Positions 9,726-20,109 are shown, numbered from the stretch's first letter. The stretch is 64,000 nucleotides of DNA from Tahibacter aquaticus (GCF_004363655.1 NZ_SNZH01000001.1:644451-708450); one strand, 5' to 3'. A program made the numbers and translations. The notes: generated from the sequence alone by a model not told the origin.

Positions 9726-10628
9726 ATGAGCGAGCAATCATCCGTTCCCGCCGCCGCGCCGCGTTTCTCGCCGCGCGTGCTGGTGCCGCTGGCCCTGTTC
9801 TCCCTGTATATCGTCTGGGGCTCGACCTACCTCGCCATCCGCATTGGCCTGGAAAGCTTCCCGCCGTTCACCATGGCCGCGCTGCGCTTCCTCATCACCG
9901 GCGCGGTGCTATATGCCTTTCTGCGTTGGCGCGGAGTAAACAATCCCACTTTGCTGCAATGGCGAAATTGCGCCGTCACCGGCACCTTGCTGCTGGGCTT
10001 CGGCAACGGCCTGGTGTGCTGGGCACAGCAGAGCGTGTCGTCCGGGCTGGCTGCCGTCGCAGTGGCCAGCATGCCGCTGTTCGCCGCCGTGTTCGGCACC
10101 TTCTTCGGCCAGTGGCCGCGGCGGCTGGAACTGATCGGCCTGCTGGTCGGCTTTGCCGGCGTGATCCTGCTGAATCTCGGCGGCGATTTGGCCGGCTCGC
10201 GCCTGGGCGCACTGGCCCTGCTTGCGGCAGCCGCCAGCTGGGCCTTCGGTTCGCTCTGGTCCAAACGCCAGGACATGCCCGAGCCGATGATGAATACCGC
10301 CGCGCAGATGCTGACCGGCGGCGCCGCGCTGACCGTGCTGGCCCTGCTCAACGGCCAGGGCATACCGGCCGAACCGAGCCTGCGCGCCGGCCTGGCGCTG
10401 GCCTATCTGGCCGTCTTCGGTTCCATCATCGGCTTCAGCGCCTACCTGTACCTGCTGCGCACGGTGCGGCCGGCGCTGGCGACCAGCTATGCCTACGTCA
10501 ATCCGCCCGTCGCCGTGCTGTTCGGCGCGCTGCTCGCAGGCGAACGCGTACATGCGCTGGACATCGTCGGCATGGCGGTGATTCTCGGCGGTGTCGCCAT
10601 CATCACGCTGGCGCGCGACAAGAGCTGA
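9726..10628 (+). CDS. yedA: EamA/DMT family exporter, YedA type
   Basis: A 300-residue inner-membrane protein with about ten transmembrane helices arranged as two EamA repeats. The opening (YIVWGSTYLAIRIGLESFPP) and the second-repeat end (TSYAYVNPPVAVLFGALLAG) are the hallmarks of the YedA branch of the drug/metabolite transporter family. Members export small metabolites, including amino acids or drugs; the substrate here cannot be told. It follows the Ada-like gene by 79 bases on the same strand and converges on a methyltransferase gene. Confidence 0.88.
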   Translation: MSEQSSVPAAAPRFSPRVLVPLALFSLYIVWGSTYLAIRIGLESFPPFTMAALRFLITGAVLYAFLRWRGVNNPTLLQWRNCAVTGTLLLGFGNGLVCWAQQSVSSGLAAVAVASMPLFAAVFGTFFGQWPRRLELIGLLVGFAGVILLNLGGDLAGSRLGALALLAAAASWAFGSLWSKRQDMPEPMMNTAAQMLTGGAALTVLALLNGQGIPAEPSLRAGLALAYLAVFGSIIGFSAYLYLLRTVRPALATSYAYVNPPVAVLFGALLAGERVHALDIVGMAVILGGVAIITLARDKS

Positions 10629-10657
10629 GCTTCAGCCCTTGCCCGTGCCGCACCGGT

Positions 10658-11167
10658 TCAACGCCGCGTCAGCACAGCGTGCAGTTCAAGGACAGTATTG
10701 AGGTTGTGCTTGCGCGCAAAATTCTGTTCGCCCTGGGGCAGGCGCGACACTTCCGGCGCCGGCAGGCCACCGAACTCGACATCGAAATCGCAGGCGATGT
10801 TGTAGTGCTCCACGCCCATGCTCGTGCGCGCGGCGGCGTTGAAATACAGGTACGACTGTTCGGCGATCGGCGGCCATTTGTGCGTAGGGTCCTGGATCGC
10901 GCCAACCCAGCTCCAGTACGGCGTGATGATCAGCGCCTTGGCGCCGGGCTGCATGACGCGGTACAGCTCGACCATGAAACGGATGCGCTCCGGCCCATCC
11001 AGGTGTTCGAGAAAATGCGCACAGTGCACTTCATCCACGCTGCCGTCGGCGAACGGCCAGGGCATTACGTTCAGGTCGTGCACCACGTCGGCACCACAAT
11101 CCGGCGAAGAATCCACGCCGGTAAATCCTTCACGCTTGCGGCTACCGCAACCCAGATCCAGTTTCAT
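10658..11167 (-). CDS. Class I SAM-dependent methyltransferase
   Basis: A 169-residue Rossmann-fold methyltransferase. The ATG at 11165-11167 follows a GGAGCAGGG ribosome-binding site and starts directly at motif I (LDLGCGSRKREGFTGVDSSP). The pattern continues with DLNVMPWPFADGSVDEVHCAHFLEH in the motif II/III region (type 11). This class methylates diverse small molecules; no substrate can be inferred. It lies downstream of the ABC efflux operon on the same strand but 165 bases away, so co-transcription is uncertain. Confidence 0.85.
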   Translation of the reverse strand: MKLDLGCGSRKREGFTGVDSSPDCGADVVHDLNVMPWPFADGSVDEVHCAHFLEHLDGPERIRFMVELYRVMQPGAKALIITPYWSWVGAIQDPTHKWPPIAEQSYLYFNAAARTSMGVEHYNIACDFDVEFGGLPAPEVSRLPQGEQNFARKHNLNTVLELHAVLTRR

Positions 11168-11331
11168 CCCTGCTCCGAAGCAAAAAATTCGCGGCGGCAA
11201 CGCTAAGCGATGCGCAGGGTGCTTGCGTAAAAATCCCGTTTCGCCATGCCGGAAATGCGACGCCCGCCGCGAAGTTGCATTCGGGCGGGCGTCATTGGGC
11301 AGAGTCCGGCACTGTTGCCGGCCAACCGGCG

Positions 11332-12534
11332 TCAGCTTTCGCGCAAGGCCGTCGTGATCGGAATGCGGGCGGCGCGGGCAGCAGGCAGCAGGCCGCCGCA
11401 GAAGCCGATCACCAACGCAATGATCAGCCCGGTGCCGACCAGTTGCGGCGTCACCTTGAAGCTGAACACGACCTGGGTAAAGTTCGCCCCCAGCGTGGAC
11501 AAGCTGACATTATTGAAAAGTACATAAGCGATCATCGCGCCGATAAAACCGCCGACCAGGGCCAGGAACACCGCTTCGATCATTATCGACACCAGCACCG
11601 GCAGCGAGCCGAAGCCAATGGCGCGCAACGTGGCGATTTCCCGCGCCCGAGTCGCCACCGCGGCATACATCGTATTCAGCGCGGCGAAGATCGCGCCCAG
11701 CCCCATGATGACGACGACAAAGCCGGCCAGCACGCCGATGGTGGCGCGGAACTGCTTGGTCTGCGCGCTGAAGTACTCCTGCTGCGTGGTCACGTCGCTG
11801 GCCAGGCGCGGGTCGGCGGCCAGTGCGGCCTTGAGCTTGTCCAGCGCATCCGGGCCGTCCAGCACCGCCAGTATCGAGCTGAAGCCGCTGCGGCCGAACG
11901 AGGTCTGCGCCGTACCCGCATCGACCCACAGCTCGCTTTCGCAGGCGTCGCCGGATTCGAACACGCCGACGACGGTCCAGTCCGAACCGCGCATGCGCAC
12001 GACCTTGCCCACTTCGGCGCCCTGGAACTGCTGGATCACGCCACGGCCGACAACGATTTCGCGCAGGCCCGGCTGGAACTTGCGCCCTTCGATGATCTTG
12101 AGCTTGGGCCGCATGGCGAAGGAAGACTCCTCCACGCCACGCAGGGTGACGTTGACGCCCGTCTGGCGTTTGCCCGCTGCAGCCTGCGGCTCGTCTTTCT
12201 TCGGCAGTTCGGAAATGATCACGAGTTCCGTCGCGGTTTCCGGCTTGCCGTCGGCGCCTTTGCGAATGCCCGGCGCCTGCGTGATCAGCGTGGCCACTTC
12301 GCGCGACATGGCCGAATTCAGTTCCGAATTGCTGGAACCGCCGCGCAGCACCAGGGCGAGATCGCTGCGGCCAGCCGCGACCAGGGTGCTGCTGAAACCC
12401 TCGGCCATGGCCAGCAGCGCGGTGAATACGGCCACCACGCCGGCAAGGCCGACGACGATGACCAGCGAAGCGCCCCAGCGTTCCGGAATACTTTTGATAT
12501 TGATGCCGGTGATGGCAGTTATTTGGCTGAACAT
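11332..12534 (-). CDS. MacB/FtsX-type ABC transporter permease (second permease of operon)
   Basis: A 400-residue inner-membrane permease with the MacB topology: one N-terminal transmembrane helix (about residues 22-45), a long periplasmic domain (about 50-270) and three C-terminal helices in the FtsX domain (about 280-390). The C-terminal signature (ATRAREIATLRAIGFG and LLPAARAARIPITTALRES) is typical. It is separated from the first permease by only 12 bases, so both belong to one operon with the ATPase and adaptor genes. The two permeases probably form a heterodimer. Confidence 0.9.
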   Translation of the reverse strand: MFSQITAITGINIKSIPERWGASLVIVVGLAGVVAVFTALLAMAEGFSSTLVAAGRSDLALVLRGGSSNSELNSAMSREVATLITQAPGIRKGADGKPETATELVIISELPKKDEPQAAAGKRQTGVNVTLRGVEESSFAMRPKLKIIEGRKFQPGLREIVVGRGVIQQFQGAEVGKVVRMRGSDWTVVGVFESGDACESELWVDAGTAQTSFGRSGFSSILAVLDGPDALDKLKAALAADPRLASDVTTQQEYFSAQTKQFRATIGVLAGFVVVIMGLGAIFAALNTMYAAVATRAREIATLRAIGFGSLPVLVSIMIEAVFLALVGGFIGAMIAYVLFNNVSLSTLGANFTQVVFSFKVTPQLVGTGLIIALVIGFCGGLLPAARAARIPITTALRES

Positions 12535-12546
12535 GAGTGCGTTCCT

Positions 12547-13704
12547 TTAGCGACCGGCAAGGGCGTCGACGATCTTCAGGCGCTGCGCGCGCAAGGCGGG
12601 CAGCAGGCCGACCGCAAGACTGAGCACGATGATGGCAATCAGGCCCGCAACCCAGACCGGGCCGCTGACCGTCAACGGCATCACGGCGCCGGCGAATTTC
12701 TTGATCACGATGCCGAGACCGGTGGCAATGCTCAGGCCGATCAGGCCACCGAGCGCGCACAGGGCAATCGATTCGGCCAGCACGAAGCCGAGCACGCTGC
12801 CGTCGGAGAAGCCCAGCGTCTTGAGCACGGCCAGTTCGGGTACGCGCTCACGCATGCTCTGCGCCATGGTGTTGCCCACCACAAGCAGCAGGGTGAAGAA
12901 CACCGCGAACAGGATCCAGCGCACCATCAGGCCGATGTCGCCGATCTGCTTGACGAAGCCCAGCGACCAGTCCTTCTCGGTCTGGGTCTTGGTTTCGTCG
13001 GGCGAGTTCTCGTACTTGGCGTCGATCGTGTCGGCCACTTGCTGGGCCGCATCGGAATTGGCCAGCTTCAGCACGTAGATGCCGGCGGCGCCGCTGCCGA
13101 ACTGGTTGGCTTCGTTGAAGTAGTCGAAGTTGATCAGCACCTGGTTGGTCTGGTTCTGCCACTGCTCGTCCTTGCCGTCGAAGATGCCGACAATGTCGAA
13201 GCCCCAGGTCTTGCTGCCGTCTTTCTTCGGAAAGATGTTGGAATTCAGTGGCAGCTTGTCGCCGACTTTCCAGCCGTACTGGTTGGCCAGCAGGCGGCCG
13301 ACGATGGCCCCGGTGCGCGTATCGGCGAACGCCTTCCATTGCGCGTCCGGCATGATGTATTCCGGGTAGACGGCATGGATGCGCGCCGGCTCGACGGCGA
13401 AAGCGAATATCTGCGTGTTCTCGCCGATAACGCCGCCGAACCACTGCTGGTACATCACTTTGTCCACACCGGGAACAGCTTCCAGTTCCGGCAGGATGCG
13501 CAGCGGCAACGACTGGGTGAACGACACGCGAGCCTGCGTCACCAGGCGCGTGGCACCGACGAAATCGGCGCCGGCATTGAACACGACGTTGACGGCCTGC
13601 AACAGGCCGAACAACAGGAAGGCCATGATCACCGAGAGCAGGGTGAGGATGGTGCGGGTCTTCTTGCGAAACAAATTCGCAAGGACGAATCCGGTCTTGG
13701 TCAT
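12547..13704 (-). CDS. MacB/FtsX-type ABC transporter permease (first permease of operon)
   Basis: A 385-residue permease with the same architecture as its downstream neighbour: an N-terminal helix (LLSVIMAFLLFGLLQAVNVV), a periplasmic MacB-like domain and a C-terminal FtsX domain with three helices. It ends in the conserved LLPALRAQRLKIVDAL. The conserved cytoplasmic loop reads RERVPELAVLKTLGFSD. It starts 17 bases after the ATPase stop. Together with the other permease, ATPase and adaptor it resembles DevBCA/MacAB mechanotransmission exporters, which push molecules from periplasm or inner membrane outward. Confidence 0.9.
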   Translation of the reverse strand: MTKTGFVLANLFRKKTRTILTLLSVIMAFLLFGLLQAVNVVFNAGADFVGATRLVTQARVSFTQSLPLRILPELEAVPGVDKVMYQQWFGGVIGENTQIFAFAVEPARIHAVYPEYIMPDAQWKAFADTRTGAIVGRLLANQYGWKVGDKLPLNSNIFPKKDGSKTWGFDIVGIFDGKDEQWQNQTNQVLINFDYFNEANQFGSGAAGIYVLKLANSDAAQQVADTIDAKYENSPDETKTQTEKDWSLGFVKQIGDIGLMVRWILFAVFFTLLLVVGNTMAQSMRERVPELAVLKTLGFSDGSVLGFVLAESIALCALGGLIGLSIATGLGIVIKKFAGAVMPLTVSGPVWVAGLIAIIVLSLAVGLLPALRAQRLKIVDALAGR

Positions 13705-13721
13705 GGGTTGGCTCCTGGCGC

Positions 13722-14408
<687 letters not shown>

Positions 14409-14478
14409 GGGGTGCTCCGGATACGGAAAACGGTGAGAAGACGAGGGGGAAACGAAAGGGACTGCACTGCCGCGTCGA

Positions 14479-15702
14479 TCAAGGGGACGGCGTTTCGACC
14501 TTGTCGCCGGATTTCGCACCTTCGGGCGGCGCCAGCGCAACGCGCTCGCCGGCGCTGATGCCGCTGAGCACCTGGCGCGAGGTGGACATGGTCTGGCCCA
14601 GGGTGACCTTGCGTTCCTCCAGGCGACCGTCCTTGACCACGTAGGCGAGCGACCCCTGGTCGCCCTGCCGGATCGCTTCGGCCGGCACGAGTACGCCGGG
14701 CAGCGGCTTGGCCTCGGCCTGGGCATCGGGCTTGGCATCGGTCTTGAACGCGACGCGCGCGCCCATGTCGGGGACGATGCGTGCATCCTTGGCGTCCATG
14801 CCGATGCGCACCTTGACCGTGGCCTTGCTGCGGTCAGCGGTAGGAATGATGGCGATGACCTTGCCCGGGATTTTCCAGTCCGGATAGGCGTTCAAGGTGC
14901 TTTCCACCGGCTGGCCCGGCTGCACCCGGCCGATGTAGGACTCGTTCACGTCGACTTCGATTTCCAGCGAATTCATGTCGACGATGGTGCCGATGCCGGT
15001 GCGGGTGAAGCCGCCGCCGGCCGACATGGGCGAGACGATTTCGCCGGGCTGCGCCGCCTTCACCGTGACCATGCCGGAAAACGGTGCCTTGACCACCGTG
15101 TTGTCGAGATTGACCTGGGCCATGGCGACGCCGCTGTCGGCCACGGCGATCTGGCGTTCCTGCGCAACGATGCGGGCGCGCAGCGCGGCTACGTCGGTCG
15201 CGGCATTTTCGCTGGCCTGCTGGCTGGTGAGCTTGCGGGCGACCAGATCCTGCTGGCGCTTCAGGTCGCGCTCGGCGCGAACCAGTTGCACCTTGTGCTC
15301 GGCCAGCTGGGCCTTGGCCGCATCGAGCTGGGTGCGCGACTGGTCGAGCTGGGCCTGCGCATCGACCGGGTCCAGCCGCGCCAGCACCTGGCCCTCTTCG
15401 ACGCGCTGGCCTTCTTCGATAAGCACTTCGGCGACACGGCCGGTAACCTTGGAAGAAACCGTGGCCTGGCGCCGTGCGGTGACATAACCGCTGGCGTCCA
15501 GTACCGAGGCATTGGCGCTGGCGACCGCAGTAACCGGCTGCGCCACGGCCGTCTTGAGCACCCAGGTGGTGCCGCGGCCCAGTACCAACCAGACCGCCGC
15601 GCCGATCACGCCCAGCGCAATCAAACCGATAAGAATCCAGCGGCCCTTGCCGGACGGCGCCGGTTCCGCCGCGCTGCGATCGATGCGCAGCCGATTGAGC
15701 AT
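14479..15702 (-). CDS. HlyD/MacA-type periplasmic adaptor of ABC efflux system
   Basis: A 407-residue membrane fusion protein: an N-terminal transmembrane anchor (GRWILIGLIALGVIGAAVWL), a split biotinyl-lipoyl domain (GRVAEVLIEEGQRVEEGQVL ... APFSGMV), a long coiled-coil hairpin (about residues 110-190) and beta-barrel plus membrane-proximal domains. It links the inner-membrane transporter to an outer-membrane channel, which is not encoded nearby. First gene of the operon. The start is uncertain: ATG at 15700-15702 is used here, but the in-frame GTG at 15715-15717 has a better-placed GGTGGA and would add five residues. Confidence 0.9.
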   Translation of the reverse strand: MLNRLRIDRSAAEPAPSGKGRWILIGLIALGVIGAAVWLVLGRGTTWVLKTAVAQPVTAVASANASVLDASGYVTARRQATVSSKVTGRVAEVLIEEGQRVEEGQVLARLDPVDAQAQLDQSRTQLDAAKAQLAEHKVQLVRAERDLKRQQDLVARKLTSQQASENAATDVAALRARIVAQERQIAVADSGVAMAQVNLDNTVVKAPFSGMVTVKAAQPGEIVSPMSAGGGFTRTGIGTIVDMNSLEIEVDVNESYIGRVQPGQPVESTLNAYPDWKIPGKVIAIIPTADRSKATVKVRIGMDAKDARIVPDMGARVAFKTDAKPDAQAEAKPLPGVLVPAEAIRQGDQGSLAYVVKDGRLEERKVTLGQTMSTSRQVLSGISAGERVALAPPEGAKSGDKVETPSP

Positions 15703-15852
15703 TTCCGTGTTGTCCACGATTCCACCATGTGCTGCGGGAAGGCGCTGCACGCGAGCGGGGCTGTCCGCTCGCCGCAACGACGAAGTGTGCCATAGACTGC
15801 GCGAACGACTGCGCCGCCAAAAGAGCGGTCGATCAGGATTTGGAGGTGACAG

Positions 15853-16275
15853 GTGTCAGACCACTCCGCAGCGGCCGGCTATTCCGGCAAACCCTTGTCG
15901 CAGAAATTAGGACTGAAGGCGGGCTTGCGCCTGCGCCTGTATCAGGTGCCGGACAATTACGCCGAATTGACTGCGTTCGATCTGGCCAGCTGCCGCGTGC
16001 TCGCGCGCGCTGGCGAGTTTGATTTCGGCCATGCCTTCGTGCGCTCGCGCGCAGAGCTGGCCCAGGCGCTGCAAACGCTGGACGGCCACCTGCACGACAA
16101 AGGCATGCTGTGGATTTCCTGGCCGAAGAAGGCCTCGAAAATTCCCTGTGACATGAGCGAGGACAGCGTGCGTGAACTGGCCCTGCCGCGCGGCCTGGTC
16201 GATACCAAGGTCTGCGCCGTCGATGCGATCTGGAGTGGACTGAAGCTGGTACGCCGGCTCAGCGAACGCGGCTGA
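15853..16275 (+). CDS. DUF3052 family protein
   Basis: A 140-residue soluble protein. The segments LSQKLGLKAGLRLRLYQVPD, LHDKGMLWISWPKK and LVDTKVCAVDAIWSGLKL are the conserved blocks of the DUF3052 family, whose role is not established. The start is a GTG at 15853 preceded by a strong GGAGG at 15842-15846. It is divergent from the ABC efflux operon and convergent with rsgA (gap of 21 bases). Confidence 0.88.
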   Translation: MSDHSAAAGYSGKPLSQKLGLKAGLRLRLYQVPDNYAELTAFDLASCRVLARAGEFDFGHAFVRSRAELAQALQTLDGHLHDKGMLWISWPKKASKIPCDMSEDSVRELALPRGLVDTKVCAVDAIWSGLKLVRRLSERG

Positions 16276-16296
16276 CGTCGCGCCGCGGCCCCGGGC

Positions 16297-17373
16297 TCAG
16301 CGGCCGCTGTATTTTTCGCTGGGACGCTTGCCCAGCGCCTTGTTCGGTGTCTTGGCTTCGCTTTTTCGCTTGAGCTGCGCTTCCAGGTTGCTGGCCTGGG
16401 TCTGCAGTTCATCGCGCAATTTTTGATAACTGGCAAAACGCTCTTCATCCAGTTCACCGCTTTGCAACGCGGCGCGCACGGCACAGCCGGGCTCGGACTG
16501 GTGCGCGCAATCGCCGAAGCGGCATTGCATGGCCAGGCTGTCGATGTCGGCAAACTGGCCGGCCTGCAGGTCTTCCTCGCCGGTAAGCTTGAGTTCGCGC
16601 ATGCCCGGCGTGTCGATCAGGCAGCCGCCCTGGGGCAGCGCAATCAGCGCGCGGAAGGTCGTGGTATGACGGCCACGACTGTCGTTCTGGCGCACGCTGT
16701 TGGTCGCCATGCGCTGTACCCCGAGCAGGGTATTGGTCAGGGTCGACTTGCCCACGCCGGACGAGCCGACCACGACCGCGGTGCGGCCAGGGCCGAGATA
16801 ACGGTGCAGCACGGCAACGCTCTGCGCGTCCTTGGCATTGACCGGATGCACGATGATGTCGGGCGGCAATACCTCGGCCACATCGGTCATCACGGCGTCG
16901 ATGTCTTCATGGCTGTCCGCCTTGGTCAGCACGACGACGCATTGCGCGCCGGACGCCTGGATCAGGGCGAGGTAGCGTTCCAGCCGGCGCGGATTGAAAT
17001 CGCCGTCCAGCCCCATCAGCACCAGCACGCTGTCGACATTGGTAGCGATGAGCTGGCGCTGGTAGCGCTCGCCGGCGGCGGCGCGCGACAGGGTTGCATG
17101 GCGTGGCAGCAGTACTTCGATCAGCGGTGGCTTGCCGGGTTTCAGCAGGACGAAATCGCCGACGGCGGGGCGCTCGGTCGGATCGAGGCTACGCTTGAGA
17201 AAGCGCGGCGCCGGCTGCACGGTAAACTCATTTTCGCCGTCGTGGACAACGTAGCCGTTACGGTGCTGGATGATGACGCGGGCCGGCAGGTAGTCGGCGG
17301 CGTCATCGGGCAGGTTGATCGCATCGCTCCAGCCGACGATGGCCAGGCGTGCCAGGGTTTCAGGGGTGAGCAT
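16297..17373 (-). CDS. rsgA: Ribosome small-subunit-dependent GTPase A
   Basis: A 358-residue circularly permuted GTPase that checks late maturation of the 30S subunit. An N-terminal OB-fold (about 25-100) precedes the GTPase domain in the permuted order G4 (TKAD), G1 (GSSGVGKST), G2/G3 (RGRHTT, DTPGMREL). The C-terminal zinc site (CRFGDCAHQSEPGCAV) is complete, and a basic tail follows. The length and all motifs match RsgA/YjeQ. Confidence 0.96.
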   Translation of the reverse strand: MLTPETLARLAIVGWSDAINLPDDAADYLPARVIIQHRNGYVVHDGENEFTVQPAPRFLKRSLDPTERPAVGDFVLLKPGKPPLIEVLLPRHATLSRAAAGERYQRQLIATNVDSVLVLMGLDGDFNPRRLERYLALIQASGAQCVVVLTKADSHEDIDAVMTDVAEVLPPDIIVHPVNAKDAQSVAVLHRYLGPGRTAVVVGSSGVGKSTLTNTLLGVQRMATNSVRQNDSRGRHTTTFRALIALPQGGCLIDTPGMRELKLTGEEDLQAGQFADIDSLAMQCRFGDCAHQSEPGCAVRAALQSGELDEERFASYQKLRDELQTQASNLEAQLKRKSEAKTPNKALGKRPSEKYSGR

Positions 17374-17454
17374 GCGCGGATTGTAGCGGTGTTCGCTGCC
17401 GCGCCGGACAGCGGCTTGCGGCAGCGAACACGGATACGCCTGGCGATACAGCTA

Positions 17455-18555
17455 TCAGCGCTTGGCCACCGTCTCGGGAACTTCCGCTGCACGCAGCGTC
17501 TGCACTTCGGCACCTTCGCTCAGTGCGCTCTGGCCGGCGACCACCACGTCGGCGCCCGGACTCAGGCCCTGCAACACCTGCACCTTGTTGCCGGCTTCGT
17601 AGCCGAGGTTGACCGTGACGCGCTGAGCCTTGTTGTCGCGGATCACGTAGACGCTGGTATCGCGATCGCCGCTGAGCAGGGCGGTCTTGGGTATCAGGAT
17701 CGCGGCGGCGACATTGTCATAGGTGACGTCCAGTCGCGAGAACAGGCCCGGGCGCAGCTTGCCGCTGCTGTTGTCGACGGCGACGACGATGTCGACCGTG
17801 CCGCTGGCCGCGTCGACCACCGGACTGACGCGCTCGACTTCGGCGGCGAAGGTCTGCTCGGGCAAGGCATCCGCCCGGTAGCTGACCAGTTGGCCCGGCT
17901 TGAGCGCGGCGCTGGCGCGTTCGGGCACGCGCAGGCGGGCTTTCAGCTCGCGGAAATCGGCCATCTCGAACGCGACCTCATTCATCTTGAGCAACTGGCC
18001 CTGCTTGACCCAGCGCCGCGTAATCACACCGTCGAACGGCGCGACAACCGCGCATTTGGACAGGCTCAGCCGCGCCATGTCGACTTCGGCCTTGCGCGTG
18101 GCCAGGTCGGATTTGTTCTGTTCGTAGGCGTTGCGTGCAATCAGCTGGCGCTGGAACAGGTTCTCGTTGCGTGCGTCCTGGTGCTTGAGGCGCTCCAGCT
18201 CGGCCTCAGCCTGGCGCAACAGCACGCTGTGGCGTTCCGCATCGAGCTTGGCCAGCACCTGGCCTTTGCGCACGAACTGGCCTTCCTCGGCCCCCAGCGA
18301 CAACACCACGCCGCCGATTTCGCTGACGACCTTGGCTTCGCGTTCGGCCTCCAACGTCGCCGTACCGGCATAGCTGGCGCTGATATCGCCCTGGGCAACC
18401 GTGGCCACCTCGACCGGAATCACCTCGGCCTTGGGCTTCTCCGCCTCGGCCACGGGCTTGGACTGGGCTTCGGCCTTGCCGGCACAGCCGGTCAGCAACG
18501 GCGTCGCTGCAGCGGCCGAGAGCAGGAGCAAGGAGGCAAACACGGAGGTTTTCAT
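17455..18555 (-). CDS. RND-type efflux periplasmic adaptor lipoprotein (orphan)
   Basis: A 366-residue membrane fusion protein with a lipoprotein signal peptide (lipobox LLTG-C24). It shows a lipoyl half-motif (VVLSLGAEEGQFVRKGQVLA), an alpha-hairpin, the second half (CAVVAPFDGVITRRWVKQGQ) and beta-barrel domains, as in AcrA/MexA-type adaptors. No RND pump or outer-membrane factor gene is adjacent: rsgA lies downstream and alaA is divergent. It must therefore work with a pump encoded elsewhere, or is a relic. A perfect 22-base palindrome 20 bases upstream of the start suggests repressor control. Confidence 0.88.
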   Translation of the reverse strand: MKTSVFASLLLLSAAAATPLLTGCAGKAEAQSKPVAEAEKPKAEVIPVEVATVAQGDISASYAGTATLEAEREAKVVSEIGGVVLSLGAEEGQFVRKGQVLAKLDAERHSVLLRQAEAELERLKHQDARNENLFQRQLIARNAYEQNKSDLATRKAEVDMARLSLSKCAVVAPFDGVITRRWVKQGQLLKMNEVAFEMADFRELKARLRVPERASAALKPGQLVSYRADALPEQTFAAEVERVSPVVDAASGTVDIVVAVDNSSGKLRPGLFSRLDVTYDNVAAAILIPKTALLSGDRDTSVYVIRDNKAQRVTVNLGYEAGNKVQVLQGLSPGADVVVAGQSALSEGAEVQTLRAAEVPETVAKR

Positions 18556-18574
18556 GAGGATCTCTATCGAGATA

Positions 18575-18596
18575 GTGTTGTAGCAGACTACAACAC
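18575..18596. promoter_or_regulatory. Perfect palindrome upstream of the RND adaptor gene (candidate operator)
   Basis: Two 9-base arms, GTGTTGTAG and CTACAACAC, separated by CAGA, 20 bases upstream of the adaptor start codon. Perfect symmetry, arm length and position fit a TetR/AcrR-type operator overlapping the promoter or 5' leader. No regulator gene is adjacent. A hairpin in the leader RNA is an alternative reading. Confidence 0.65.
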
Positions 18597-18861
18597 CAAC
18601 ACTGGTGGGTCAAGCGCATCCTACGGAGTCACCCGGGTCGTCACATCTGCCGGTCGGACCAGTGACTTTCAGCTGAAACGCAGGGTTCGGCGATCTAGAT
18701 GCAGTCTGGCGCCAAAAAGTTGCGCCCCTGTGCCGGTTTTCCACCAGCGTCCGACGCAACGCAGCAAATAGCCCGCCATTTGCCACGAAAGTTACCCATG
18801 GTTGTTTGGACATTCGCCAATCTGCCGCTAGGATGCGGCGACCCGACCAGGACCTACCGCA

Positions 18862-20109
18862 ATGCCGCAGCGCACAGTGCCCGTCAGTTCCCGTCTCGGC
18901 GACGTTCGTTACGAGATCCGCGGGGCCCTGTCACGCCGCGCCCGCGAGCTCGAGGCCGAAGGCCGCCAGATCATCCGCCTGAATATCGGCAACCCCGGCC
19001 TGTTCGGCTTCAGCGTACCGGCACATGTGCGTGCCGCGGTGGAATCGCACCTGGACCGCAGCGAAGCCTATTGTCACCAGCAAGGCCTGCAGCCGGCCCG
19101 CGAAGCAATTGCTGAACGCGAGCAGGCGCGCGGCGCATTCGGCGCCCATGCGGATAACGTCTTCATCGGCAACGGCGTGTCGGAACTGATCGACCTCACC
19201 CTGCGCGCCCTGCTCAACAGCGGCGAGGAAGTGCTGCTGCCCAGTCCCGACTACCCGCTGTGGAGCGCCGCCACCGTGCTCAACGGCGGCCGTCCGCGCT
19301 ATTACCCCTGTCCAGCCAGCCGTGGCCATCTGCCCGACCCGGACGAGATCGAAGCCCTGATCACGCCGCGCACGCGCGCCCTGGTCCTGGTCAACCCGAA
19401 CAATCCGACCGGCGCGACCTATCCGCGCGAACTGCTGCAGGCACTGGTGCAGGTGGCCGAACGGCACCGGCTACTGCTGCTGTCGGACGAGATCTACGAC
19501 AACATTCTTTACGACGGCGCCGAGTTTCATCCGCTGGCCGCGCTGGCCGGCGAGACGCCATGCATCACCTATAGCGGCCTGTCCAAGATGTATCGCGCCT
19601 GCGGCTACCGGGTAGGCTGGATCAGCCTGTCCGGCACACCGTCGCGGCTGACCGAATTCCGCACCGCGCTCGACCTGCTGTCAGCGCTGCGCCTGTGTGC
19701 GAATGTGCCGACCCAGTGGGGCATCGCTCCCGCGCTGGACGGGCCGGACACCATGGCTGAACTGGTTGGCCCCGGCGGACGCCTGCACGCGACGCGCCAG
19801 GCCATGCTCGACGGGGTCGCACAGAGCGAATTCCTCGATGTGGTGGCACCGCAGGGCGCGCTGTATGCGTTCCCGGCCGTACGTACCGAACAGATGGATG
19901 CGTTCGACGACGAAGATTTCGCCCTCGACCTGCTGCAAAGCGAAAGCGTGCTGGTGGTGCCGGGTACCGGCTTCAACATCCGCGAACGCAACCATTTCCG
20001 CCTGACCCTGCTGCCGCAGGCCGACGAAATGGCCGAGGTCTTCCTGCGCATCGAGCGCTGCCTGCAGCGCCAGGCCGCGCGCTCCGGGCGCGCCCGCCAT
20101 GTGGCCTGA
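18862..20109 (+). CDS. alaA: Alanine aminotransferase AlaA-type
   Basis: A 415-residue fold-type I PLP aminotransferase with very close resemblance to E. coli AlaA (YfbQ): YEIRGALSRRARELEAEGRQ, LNIGNPGLFGF, NVFIGNGVSELI, VNPNNPTGATYPRELL, LSDEIYDNILYDGAEFHPLA. The PLP lysine is K242 in YSGLSKMYR. It probably makes alanine from pyruvate and glutamate in the cytosol. Its last 11 bases overlap the start of the SGNH hydrolase gene, so the two are co-transcribed. Confidence 0.93.
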   Translation: MPQRTVPVSSRLGDVRYEIRGALSRRARELEAEGRQIIRLNIGNPGLFGFSVPAHVRAAVESHLDRSEAYCHQQGLQPAREAIAEREQARGAFGAHADNVFIGNGVSELIDLTLRALLNSGEEVLLPSPDYPLWSAATVLNGGRPRYYPCPASRGHLPDPDEIEALITPRTRALVLVNPNNPTGATYPRELLQALVQVAERHRLLLLSDEIYDNILYDGAEFHPLAALAGETPCITYSGLSKMYRACGYRVGWISLSGTPSRLTEFRTALDLLSALRLCANVPTQWGIAPALDGPDTMAELVGPGGRLHATRQAMLDGVAQSEFLDVVAPQGALYAFPAVRTEQMDAFDDEDFALDLLQSESVLVVPGTGFNIRERNHFRLTLLPQADEMAEVFLRIERCLQRQAARSGRARHVA

